The notes beneath the pieces were generated by a model, which saw nothing but the letters and a program-made list of their open reading frames with translations, ran no database searches and was not told where the DNA came from. The position numbers and the translations under genes are program-made. This document shows positions 32,087-41,337 of a stretch of 64,000 nt of DNA, piece after piece; the stretch's first letter is position 1, and each line of letters starts with the position of its first letter. The DNA lies in contig PMBI01000050.1 of NCBI GenBank assembly GCA_003153775.1, forward strand, positions 191,325 to 255,324, written 5' to 3'. This stretch comes from Syntrophaceae bacterium (GTDB lineage Bacteria > Desulfobacterota > Syntrophia > Syntrophales > UBA2185).

Positions 32087-35000
32087 TTAGCACTTGATTT
32101 CCGTGTGGTAAGCTTGCAGGGATTTTGCACGGCTATGCCGCTCGCGGTTTGCCGCTATTCCCTTGGCAGCTGCAACAGCCGCCGCCACGGTGGTAATGTA
32201 AGGGATCTTGTGTTTGATGGCGTTTTTTCGGATATATGAATCATCGTGCTTTCCCACTCTTCCATTCGGCGTGTTGATCACCAACTGTATTTCCCTGTTC
32301 TTGATGCCATCGACGATATCGGGCCTCCCCTCATGCATCTTGAGAATGGGCTCCGTCGTGATACCGCTTCGCAGAAGGTACTTGTGGGTTCCCTCCGTGG
32401 ACTTGATGTGGAAGCCGAGTCTTTGGAATTCCCTTGCCACCTCGAGCACACCCCCCTTATCCTTATCGTCCACAGTGATCAGGACCGTCCCCTCATTGGG
32501 AAGAACCTGCTGCGCGGCCTCCTCCGCCTTATAGAAGGCAAGGCCGAAGGAATCGGCAAGGCCTAAGACCTCCCCCGTAGATCGCATCTCCGGCCCAAGT
32601 ACCGGGTCTACCTCAGGGAACATGTTGAAGGGGAAGACCGCTTCCTTCACGCCGAAGTGTCTGAACGACCTCTCCTTGAGATTCAGGTCAGCAATCTTCT
32701 TCCCTAACATGATCTGGGTGGCAATGCGCGCCATGGAAATATTGCAGACCTTGGACACGAGGGGTACGGTTCTGGATGCCCTGGGGTTGGCTTCCAGGAT
32801 GTAGACCACATCGTCTGCAATGGCGTACTGTATATTCATAAGGCCTACGACGTTGAACTCCACGGCGATCTTCCTCGTGTAGTCGCAGATGGTATCAACA
32901 TGACGGACGGGAATACTTATGGGCGGGATCACGCAGGCCGAATCGCCCGAGTGTATGCCGGCAAGCTCGATGTGCTCCATCACTGCGGGAACAAAGGCAT
33001 CGGTCCCGTCAGAAATTGCGTCCGCCTCGGCCTCGATGGCATTCTCCAGAAATTTATCTATGAGGATGGGACGTTCCGGCGTTACTCCCACAGCTGCGGC
33101 CAAGTAGCGCTTCAGCATCTGTTCGTCGTGAACCACTTCCATGCCGCGACCGCCAAGAACATAGGAGGGACGCACCATGAGGGGATAGCCGATTTTCGCG
33201 GCAATCCGGATAGCGTCTTCCAGAGTGCTCGCCATTCCTGACTCCGGCATAGGGATACCGAGCTTCTTCATCATCTGGCGAAAACGATCGCGGTCTTCTG
33301 CAAGATCTATTGTCTCGGGAGAAGTGCCGATTATCTTAACGCCCGCTTGATGGAGTTCGTTCGCAATATTCAGGGGCGTCTGTCCCCCGAATTGAACGAT
33401 AACTCCCTCGGGTTTTTCCTTCTCGTAAATAGAGAGTACATCCTCCACTGTGAGGGGCTCGAAGTAAAGTTTATCCGAGGTATCGTAGTCTGTGGATACG
33501 GTCTCCGGATTGCAATTCACCATGATAGACTCGTAGCCCTCGTCGCGCAGGGCAAATGCTGCATGAACGCAGCAGTAATCGAACTCGATCCCCTGGCCGA
33601 TTCGATTAGGCCCGCCCCCCAGGACCATAATCTTCCTGCGGTCGCTTACACCAACTTTATCCGGGGCATTATAGGTTGAATAATAATAAGCAGCGTCTTC
33701 CACTCCGCTCACCGGTACGGCGTCCCATCTCTGGCCAAGTCCCAGTTTCAGGCGCCGCTGCCGTATCGTCTTCTCAGGAACCTTGAATAGCATAGCGAGG
33801 TAACGGTCTGAAAAGCCGTCCCTCTTAGCCTGCAGCAGAAGGTCGTCGGGCAGGTTCTCCATACTGTACTGGCTGATCTTCTCTTCAAGCTCCACAAGCT
33901 CCTTCATCTGTTCTATGAACCAGGGCTTGATATAGGTTCTCTTGTAGAGATCTTCCACCGGGGCTCCTTTCCGCAGGGCCTCGTACATGATAAACTGACG
34001 CTCGCTCGATGGTTCATAGAGGAGGTCCATGAGTTCTTCGAGTGTCTTCTGGTGGAAGTTCTTCACGAAACCAAGGCCGTAACGACTCTTCTCCAGGGAG
34101 CGGATGGACTTCTGAAAGGCCTCTTTATATGTCTTGCCGATGCTCATGACCTCACCGACGGCGCGCATCTGGGTGCCGAGTTTATCCTCAGCGCCGGGGA
34201 ACTTCTCGAAATCCCAGCGGGAGAATTTGACTACTACATAATCGCCCCAGGGTATGTATTTATCGAGAGTGCCTTCGCGCCAGTAAGGGATCTCATCAAG
34301 TGTGAGGCCGCCCGCAAGAAGCGATGATACATAGGCAATGGGGAATCCTGTTGCCTTTGAGGCGAGGGCGGATGAGCGTGAGGTTCTCGGGTTTATTTCG
34401 ATGACGACTACACGTCCGGTTTCAGGGTCGTGGGCAAACTGGATATTTGTGCCGCCGATAACCTGGATGGCCTCGACAATGTCATAAGAATGCTTCTGGA
34501 GGCGCTTCTGGAGATCGGAATCGATGGTGAGCATGGGGGCCGTGCAGTAGGAATCACCCGTGTGTACACCCATGGCATCCACGTTCTCGATGAAGCAGAC
34601 GGTTATCATCTGATTCTTCGCGTCGCGGACTACCTCAAGTTCCAACTCCTCCCAGCCGAGGACCGATTCCTCTATCAGAATCTGTCCCACAAGGCTCGCC
34701 GATATGCCGCGGCTCGCCACTGTGCGGAGCTCTTCAAGGTTGTAAACCAGTCCTCCCCCCGTTCCTCCCATGGTATACGCAGGGCGGATAACCACAGGGT
34801 AACCGATTCTTGCAGCGACCTCCTTGGCCTCCTCAACGGTGTAAGCCGGTTCGCTCCGCGGCATCTCGATTCCAAGTTTATTCATCGTTTCCTTGAAGGC
34901 AATACGGTCCTCGCCTCTTTCGATGGCATCAACCTGGACACCGATGACCTTGACGCCGTATTTCTCGAGGACACCCGCGCGGTGCAGTTCTGAGGTAAGA

Positions 35001-35290
35001 TTGAGGCCGTTCTGCCCACCAAGGTTGGGCAGGATCGCATCGGGTCGTTCGTTTTCTATGATCTCTGTCAGGTGCTGGAGGTTTAATGGTTCCACATATG
35101 TGACATCGGCCATGCCCGGGTCTGTCATGATCGTGGCCGGGTTGGAATTTACCAGCACGATCTTGTAGCCGAGCTTGCGTAAGGCCTTGCATGCCTGAGT
35201 ACCCGAATAATCGAATTCGCATGCCTGGCCTATAACAATGGGACCCGATCCTACGATCAACACTTTGTTAATATCAGGGCGTTTCGGCAT
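32087..35290 (-). CDS. carB: Carbamoyl-phosphate synthase large subunit
   Basis: 1067 aa; KVLIVGSGPIVIGQACEFDYSGTQACKAL; duplicated ATP-grasp halves; C-terminal MGS-like domain. Confidence 0.98.
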   Translation of the reverse strand: MPKRPDINKVLIVGSGPIVIGQACEFDYSGTQACKALRKLGYKIVLVNSNPATIMTDPGMADVTYVEPLNLQHLTEIIENERPDAILPNLGGQNGLNLTSELHRAGVLEKYGVKVIGVQVDAIERGEDRIAFKETMNKLGIEMPRSEPAYTVEEAKEVAARIGYPVVIRPAYTMGGTGGGLVYNLEELRTVASRGISASLVGQILIEESVLGWEELELEVVRDAKNQMITVCFIENVDAMGVHTGDSYCTAPMLTIDSDLQKRLQKHSYDIVEAIQVIGGTNIQFAHDPETGRVVVIEINPRTSRSSALASKATGFPIAYVSSLLAGGLTLDEIPYWREGTLDKYIPWGDYVVVKFSRWDFEKFPGAEDKLGTQMRAVGEVMSIGKTYKEAFQKSIRSLEKSRYGLGFVKNFHQKTLEELMDLLYEPSSERQFIMYEALRKGAPVEDLYKRTYIKPWFIEQMKELVELEEKISQYSMENLPDDLLLQAKRDGFSDRYLAMLFKVPEKTIRQRRLKLGLGQRWDAVPVSGVEDAAYYYSTYNAPDKVGVSDRRKIMVLGGGPNRIGQGIEFDYCCVHAAFALRDEGYESIMVNCNPETVSTDYDTSDKLYFEPLTVEDVLSIYEKEKPEGVIVQFGGQTPLNIANELHQAGVKIIGTSPETIDLAEDRDRFRQMMKKLGIPMPESGMASTLEDAIRIAAKIGYPLMVRPSYVLGGRGMEVVHDEQMLKRYLAAAVGVTPERPILIDKFLENAIEAEADAISDGTDAFVPAVMEHIELAGIHSGDSACVIPPISIPVRHVDTICDYTRKIAVEFNVVGLMNIQYAIADDVVYILEANPRASRTVPLVSKVCNISMARIATQIMLGKKIADLNLKERSFRHFGVKEAVFPFNMFPEVDPVLGPEMRSTGEVLGLADSFGLAFYKAEEAAQQVLPNEGTVLITVDDKDKGGVLEVAREFQRLGFHIKSTEGTHKYLLRSGITTEPILKMHEGRPDIVDGIKNREIQLVINTPNGRVGKHDDSYIRKNAIKHKIPYITTVAAAVAAAKGIAANRERHSRAKSLQAYHTEIKC

Positions 35291-35652
35291 AAAATTATCC
35301 TTTGAATATAATTGAAGATTAAAATTTCTTATGCAGCCTCACAGACATTGAAGATAGAGGGAGAAGGAAGCCACAAATTTTCTTACAAACCCATACAATC
35401 AGTGATATTTAACTTCATTTTAGTTTTCGTCCAAAAGCAACTTGGCGGGTCATTCCGGAGTGGAATTAGCATGCAAAAATGTTAAATTTCAGCGTATCTT
35501 AATTACATAAATGTATCAAATGGCGCCGTGAATATAAGGGAGTCATATCTTGATGTCAAGACAAAAAAAGAAAAGACACGACAAGAGTGATCATGTGAAA
35601 CCTGATACAACGAAAAGGAGAGATCTACGGAGAGAGGACTATTTCCCTGGTG

Positions 35653-35681
35653 TTGACAGTCTCGATCTTTTTTTCTATACT
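35653..35681 (+). promoter_or_regulatory. Sigma70 promoter upstream of the ABC-F gene
   Basis: TTGACA-N17-TATACT. Confidence 0.7.
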
Positions 35682-35715
35682 TCCCCACTTTAAGAAATCA
35701 AGATTCGGCGTTTAA

Positions 35716-37722
35716 TTGATGATTTATCTAAACAACATCTCTCTCGCCTTCGCTGACAACACGATCTTCGATAACATTACCTGGATGATTCCGGAGAAAA
35801 GCAGGATCGGTCTCGTCGGGGATAACGGCACCGGGAAGACCACCCTTTTCAGGGCTATCCTCGGGATGGTCGATGTCGATGAAGGCAGCATAGAGATTCC
35901 GAACAGAAAAAACAGGACGATAGGCTATCTGCCCCAGGACCTGGTGGAACTTGAGCCCTTTCCCCTCATGGAATATCTGAGGAAGAGGAGCGGTATAGAA
36001 GATATTGAACGGACGCTGAAAGATCATGAAGTACGTATGTCCCGGTCTGATTCGGGCTCGGCCGAGTATCAGGAGATAATGAAGGCATACGAAGCCGCGA
36101 CTGCCCGTTTTCAGGCCGCCGAGGGTTATCGCTTTGATGCAAAGGCAAAGCAGATACTAAACGGCTTCGGGTTTCGTGAAAAGGATTTCGGGAAGAACTG
36201 CACTGAATTTTCCGGCGGCTGGAAGATGCGCATCCTGATTGCGCTGATCTTGCTGTCCGCACCGGATATCATGCTCCTCGACGAACCAACCAATCACCTC
36301 GATACGGAGAGTATGGAATGGCTGGAGAGCTATCTGAAAAATTACCACGGCACCCTGCTTGCAATTGCCCATGACCGTGTGTTCCTCGACAAAATGGTCA
36401 ATCAGATAGTGGCGCTCGCCAATCATCGGCTCACCGTCTACAAGGGAAACTACTCCTACTATCTCGCGGAAAAGGACCGGCGTCTCGAAGCCCTGAAAAA
36501 GCAGATGGCCCTTCAGCGTGGAGAGATCAAGAAGACGCAGGAATTCATCGAGCGGTTCCGGTATAAGGCCACCAAGGCCAAGCAGGTCCAGAGCCGCATC
36601 AAGATGCTCGAACGGTTTGAAGTCATTGAAAGCGAAAGAAGCAGGAGGCAGGTTCACATCAGATTTCCCGAAGCGCCGAAAAGCGGCAGGGAAGTTGTAT
36701 CTGCAAGACAGGTCGGGAAAAGCTATGGGGACCTCCGCGTTTTCAATCCATTTGACCTCACAATCTGGAGGGGTGAAAAGATCGCTCTCGTCGGCGTCAA
36801 CGGGGCCGGTAAATCCACCCTGGCCAGGATTCTCGCCGGTACGGAAGATCCGTCTTCCGGGAAGGTGACCTACGGCCTCAACGTGAGCATGGCCTTCTTC
36901 TCTCAGGAAAGCGCCGAGAATCTCGACTATGGGCGCACCATCTGGGACGATGTCTCCCTGACCGGCCTTCGCAGCAATGATCAGGAAAAAAGGAACCTCC
37001 TCGGAACTTTTCTTTTCTCCGGAAATGACGTCTATAAGGAGATTTCCGTGCTCTCCGGCGGAGAGAAGTCGCGTCTTGCCCTGCTGAAAATTCTTCTCCA
37101 GGATTCCAACCTCCTGATCCTTGACGAACCTACCAATCATCTCGACCTCAAGACGAAAGAGATCCTCCAGAATGCCCTGCTCGGGTACACAGGCACGGTG
37201 GTAATAGTATCCCACGATCGTTTCTTCCTGGATCGCCTCGTCACCAGGGTGATAGAGATTCGCGACGGGTGGTGCTATGAATATCTTGGCAACTACTCCT
37301 ACTTCATCCAGAAACGCGGTGAAATGGCCGCGGCGACAATCGGCGCATCAGTGGCCGGCAATCCGTCTGTAACAGCAACACCGCCTGAAGTGAGTGAGAC
37401 GACGCCCGGACGCAGGCCTTTCAAAACGAAGGACGAAAAGCGGATCGAGGCTGAGGAAAGAAACCGGCTCTCGCGCATCATGAGCGAGTTTAAGACGAAA
37501 CTGAAAGTACTGGAGAATCAAATTGTCCGTCTCGAAGAGAAAAAGGCGGATAATGAAAAGATTCTCTGCGAGCCGGATATTCACCGGGATCCGCAGAAGA
37601 TCAAAAGCCTGAGTCAGGAGCTGCATGATATTACCAGGGAACTTGAAAATCTATACGCTTCATGGGAGACGCTTACCCAGGAAATTGAAGCCCACGAAGC
37701 CGGGAATAGCGCCGGAATTTAA
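35716..37722 (+). CDS. ABC-F family ATPase (Uup/YheS-like)
   Basis: Two NBDs: GDNGTGKTTLFRAIL and GVNGAGKSTLARIL; signatures EFSGGWKMR and VLSGGEKSRLAL; no transmembrane domain. Confidence 0.94.
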   Translation: MMIYLNNISLAFADNTIFDNITWMIPEKSRIGLVGDNGTGKTTLFRAILGMVDVDEGSIEIPNRKNRTIGYLPQDLVELEPFPLMEYLRKRSGIEDIERTLKDHEVRMSRSDSGSAEYQEIMKAYEAATARFQAAEGYRFDAKAKQILNGFGFREKDFGKNCTEFSGGWKMRILIALILLSAPDIMLLDEPTNHLDTESMEWLESYLKNYHGTLLAIAHDRVFLDKMVNQIVALANHRLTVYKGNYSYYLAEKDRRLEALKKQMALQRGEIKKTQEFIERFRYKATKAKQVQSRIKMLERFEVIESERSRRQVHIRFPEAPKSGREVVSARQVGKSYGDLRVFNPFDLTIWRGEKIALVGVNGAGKSTLARILAGTEDPSSGKVTYGLNVSMAFFSQESAENLDYGRTIWDDVSLTGLRSNDQEKRNLLGTFLFSGNDVYKEISVLSGGEKSRLALLKILLQDSNLLILDEPTNHLDLKTKEILQNALLGYTGTVVIVSHDRFFLDRLVTRVIEIRDGWCYEYLGNYSYFIQKRGEMAAATIGASVAGNPSVTATPPEVSETTPGRRPFKTKDEKRIEAEERNRLSRIMSEFKTKLKVLENQIVRLEEKKADNEKILCEPDIHRDPQKIKSLSQELHDITRELENLYASWETLTQEIEAHEAGNSAGI

Positions 37723-37724
37723 AT

Positions 37725-37821
37725 AGCAGACCTGAGGGTCTGCACTACATTCATCTTGTCATTCCCGCGCACGCGGGAATCCAGATTGTATTCTTATGTA
37801 GTGCAGGACTTTAGTCCTGCT
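37725..37821. repeat. Composite palindromic repeat: ~25-nt imperfect terminal inverted repeats flanking a TCATTCCCGCG...CGGGAATCCAGA unit
   Basis: agcagacctgagggtctgcactaca (37725-37749) / tgtagtgcaggactttagtcctgct (37797-37821); inner gtcattcccgcgcacgcgggaatccaga. Confidence 0.7.
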
Positions 37822-37838
37822 CGCATAGTGAATTTCTT

Positions 37839-38222
37839 ATGAAGACATTGAAGCTGAGCGAGACGGAAATCGATCGGGCCGTGAAGAAGGCGATTGCGCG
37901 CATCCCGGTGGAGATACGGCATCATCTGAAGAATATCGTCATCTCCATCCAGAAGCGTCCTTCGAAGGAGATTCGCGCGGAGATGGGTCTCGACCGGCAT
38001 GAAACCCTGCTCGGCGTGTACAGGGGTACATCGCTCCAAGAGCGCACTGCGCTTTATCCGCCCCTTTACCCGGACACCATCATCCTGTTCCAGGAGCCTC
38101 TCGAAGAGATGTGCCGGACGACGAAAGAACTCGAGGAGCAAATCGAAATTACACTGGTGCACGAAGTTGCCCATTTTCTCGGGATGAGCGAGGAAAGGCT
38201 TGCGGAGCTCGGCTACGACTGA
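37839..38222 (+). CDS. Metallopeptidase family protein (MinP/DUF1025-like zincin)
   Basis: LVHEVAHFLGMSEERLAELGYD (HExxH). Confidence 0.82.
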   Translation: MKTLKLSETEIDRAVKKAIARIPVEIRHHLKNIVISIQKRPSKEIRAEMGLDRHETLLGVYRGTSLQERTALYPPLYPDTIILFQEPLEEMCRTTKELEEQIEITLVHEVAHFLGMSEERLAELGYD

Positions 38223-38253
38223 CCCGTGTCATCTGTGCTGTCAGGGTGGAATG

Positions 38254-38292
38254 CAAAAAAGAAAGGGCGGTTGAAGAAACCTCCGACCGCCC
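38254..38292 (-). terminator. Terminator of the OsmC-family gene
   Basis: gggcggt...accgccc hairpin with A-run on + strand at 38254-38260. Confidence 0.6.
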
Positions 38293-38323
38293 ATGAAATC
38301 ATTCAATCACTTCGTTCTGAAAA

Positions 38324-38761
38324 TTACGCCAGCTCAACTTTGATGGGAGTTACACAGGAGAGATTATCCGAAACAGGACACCTGCTTTCTATTTCATGCA
38401 CGAAGGCCTCTTTTTCCTCCTTCGTCATCTCCGCATCGAGGCTTAACGTAACGTGTATGCCCTCGACTCCGGGCCTGTTCTCCTTGCTTTTGCCGAGAAG
38501 TGTCTCCACATCGAATGCCCCCTCGACCCTCATCTGCATGCCGTTCAATTTGTATCTCTTCTGGATGGCAATGATTCTTGCCACCGTGGCGATGCAGCCC
38601 GCAAGGGACGTGAACATGTATTCGACTGGGTTCGGTCCCGCATCTTTCCCGCCGCCTGTTGTCGGCTGGTCGACATAGAGCGTATGGTTTCCCGCCTTTA
38701 CTTCGACCTTGAATCTATCATCAGACTTTGCCTCAATGCTTACTGTTTTCATCTTTGCCAT
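38324..38761 (-). CDS. OsmC/Ohr family protein
   Basis: GGGKDAGPNPVEYMFTSLAGCIATVARIIA; SRCPVSDNL. Confidence 0.9.
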   Translation of the reverse strand: MAKMKTVSIEAKSDDRFKVEVKAGNHTLYVDQPTTGGGKDAGPNPVEYMFTSLAGCIATVARIIAIQKRYKLNGMQMRVEGAFDVETLLGKSKENRPGVEGIHVTLSLDAEMTKEEKEAFVHEIESRCPVSDNLSCVTPIKVELA

Positions 38762-38809
38762 GGTATCTTCTCCTGACGTTATTTTTTTATGTCGAGCCCG
38801 GTCGTTCGA

Positions 38810-39733
38810 TCAGAACGATCCCTTGAGCCTCTCTGCAAATTCCTCAGGACCGAAGCTGTAGTCCTGTGTCCCATAACTCTCCACGGCAAAGGAGGCGCAA
38901 ACGCTCCCCATCCTCGCGCACTCTTCGATATCCTTGCCCTGGATCAGTCCTCTTATCAGCCCGCCCCTGTAAGCATCGCCGGCGCCTGTCGGGTCTTCCA
39001 CCTTCCTCGGCGTAACGGCGGGAATGTTTATCTCACCTCCCGCCGTGAGAACCTGCGAACCTTTCTCCCCTAAGGTGACAATGACAGTCCCGGCCCGCCG
39101 TATCAAATCCTTCTTGTCTAAGGCGGTCTTCTTCATGATCAGGTCCAGTTCATAATCATTGGATATCAGTATCCGGCAACCATCTATGGCATTTGCTATA
39201 TCCGCGGCAGCAAGCACGGGCAGAGATTGTCCGGGATCAAAGATATATCCGATTCCCCTTTGCTTGCAGATGCGCGGATACTTCACCATATCTTCAAGAT
39301 TACCTGGAGAGATGATGGCGATGGTATCCCCGGGATTTAGCTTGTCGAAATCGAGAGACGAAGAATGCTTCATGGCGCCGGGGTTGAAGCCGGTGATCTG
39401 GTTGTCGGCAAGGTCGGTGGTTATGTAAGCGCATGCGGTGAATTCGTCTTCGATGATTTTGATGCCATCCGTAGAAATCCCGTTCTTCGCCATCCAGTCG
39501 AGGTACCTGTGATGATCATGACCGATAGCGGCTGAGATCATCGGCTTTTCGCCTACGAGAGACAGAGCGTAGGCAATATTTCCCGCTGTGCCGCCGAATT
39601 TCTCCCTCATGCCGTTGACCTGGAAGCAGACGTTCAGGACGTGTATCTTGCCGGGGAGGATGTGATCCGAGAAGTGTCCTGGAAAATCCATGATCCTGTC
39701 GTACGCCAGCGACCCGGAAACGATTATCTTCAT
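38810..39733 (-). CDS. PfkB-family carbohydrate/adenosine kinase
   Basis: FGGTAGNIAYALSLVG; VEDPTGAGDAYRGGLIRG. Confidence 0.9.
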   Translation of the reverse strand: MKIIVSGSLAYDRIMDFPGHFSDHILPGKIHVLNVCFQVNGMREKFGGTAGNIAYALSLVGEKPMISAAIGHDHHRYLDWMAKNGISTDGIKIIEDEFTACAYITTDLADNQITGFNPGAMKHSSSLDFDKLNPGDTIAIISPGNLEDMVKYPRICKQRGIGYIFDPGQSLPVLAAADIANAIDGCRILISNDYELDLIMKKTALDKKDLIRRAGTVIVTLGEKGSQVLTAGGEINIPAVTPRKVEDPTGAGDAYRGGLIRGLIQGKDIEECARMGSVCASFAVESYGTQDYSFGPEEFAERLKGSF

Positions 39734-40496
39734 ATTCGTGGGCCTCTCAAATCAAGTCGAACTCGCCGTCATTGATGCAGCGCAGCCAATCGCGGGCGCT
39801 TGGTTCGGCAGATGGAAACGGCGACATGTGGGAATCGTCGATGACTTGAGCGGCGGTGATGATACACACAGGCCAGCCGGGAAAACCGTGAGGGACATGA
39901 CAGTTATCGTTTATCCGATAGGCAAGGAATTTTTTCCTGCTGCAGAATATCCGGTACCTCCTGTCACGGCGCCTGATGCGGACCGTCTCGTTGAGCCATC
40001 CTTTACTTTCTAAAGACGCCAACGAGGTTCTGGAGCACTTCCTGCGATCTAATTTCTCCAGAATCGCGAGGCGGCTTATTTGTAGTTATCATGTCGCCTG
40101 TCCGGTTCTTTTGGTTATTCAGGTCTGCCGAAAGAACTAAATAAAATACATTGGAATGTCAAGGGCTATTAATTCCAAACACAATTGACCGTCTATAAAA
40201 AAAGTGATAGCCTTCTTCACTCTCAGTACACTGGTTCATAAATTCGGTTATTAATTGTTGTGCCACGGTTAGAAAATTTCCATGTACTATTGTCATCTCG
40301 GTGAGCCGAAGCCCTGAGATCGCGAAGGGGCAGCGAGAAATCCTTGTCCCGAGCAGAGCGAGGGATCTTAAAGATATCTCCCGGAGTTTACCCCGAGTAA
40401 ACCGAGGGGGTCGATATGACACCGTAGTAATGAAATGACGTACTTAGTATTTGCGGGCGGAATAGTTCAGACAAAAGCGGGAGGCATGCGTCATCC

Positions 40497-41183
40497 ATGA
40501 CAGGAAAGAAAGCAATCTTTGACGAATGGCCTGAAAAATATGACCAATGGTTCACAACCCCCATCGGTTCGCTCGTAAAAAAATATGAAAGCGAACTCAT
40601 ATTGGACTTCTTGAAACCGGCTCCTGGAGAAATGATTTTTGATGCGGGCTGTGGGACAGGGGTGTTTACGGGCGATGTCGTTTCGAGGGGATCGCAGGTC
40701 ATAGGCTTCGATATATCTCATCCCATGCTGAAGAGGGCAGCGAAAAAGTTTGGAGGGTCTCCCTTCCGTGCAGTGCAGGGCGACATATCAACCCTGCCCT
40801 TCCGTGAAGAATCATTCAACAAGGTCGTTTCGGTCACCGCCCTCGAGTTCATCACCGACGCCAGGAGCGCCGTGGCCGAATTGTTTCGCGTTACGAGAAG
40901 AGGTGGTGTCGTTGTCGTGGCAACCCTGAACAGCCGGAGCCCCTGGGCAGAGCGGAGAAGGGAGGAGGCGAGAAAGGGACATTCCATCTTTAGCAAGGCC
41001 GTCTTGATATCCCCCGATGACATGCTTGCCCTTGCACCTGTCCATGGCGTGGTGAGAACGGCCATTCATTTTCATAAAGACGATTCACCTGAAAAAGCGG
41101 TGGAGCTGGAGCGTGAAGGTCAGGCCATGGGATCGATGACAGGCGCTTTTGCTGCGGTGCGATGGTTGAAGCCTCAGGAATAG
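40497..41183 (+). CDS. Class I SAM-dependent methyltransferase
   Basis: MIFDAGCGTGVFTGDVVSRGSQVIGFDISHPML. Confidence 0.9.
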   Translation: MTGKKAIFDEWPEKYDQWFTTPIGSLVKKYESELILDFLKPAPGEMIFDAGCGTGVFTGDVVSRGSQVIGFDISHPMLKRAAKKFGGSPFRAVQGDISTLPFREESFNKVVSVTALEFITDARSAVAELFRVTRRGGVVVVATLNSRSPWAERRREEARKGHSIFSKAVLISPDDMLALAPVHGVVRTAIHFHKDDSPEKAVELEREGQAMGSMTGAFAAVRWLKPQE

Positions 41184-41337
41184 TGCGTATTCCCGCGCGG
41201 CGCGGATTTTTTATACGGTCATCATTTTTTTGTATACCGTGTAAATAAAAAGAAGTATGTATAAGCCCGCGACGGAAGGAGAAAAAACGTCGCACAAATT
41301 ACGGCTTGCCCCAAAGCAATGGAAAGTGAGTTTATAA

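Noticed and set aside
34430-34993. 187-aa + ORF inside carB
   Set aside because: Antisense shadow ORF in a conserved 1067-aa carB; no independent support.
36157-37215. 352-aa minus ORF opposite the ABC-F gene
   Set aside because: Antisense shadow of a well-supported ABC-F protein with intact Walker motifs.
40388-40721. Short minus ORFs overlapping the methyltransferase start
   Set aside because: No motif support and overlap with a convincing SAM-methyltransferase start.
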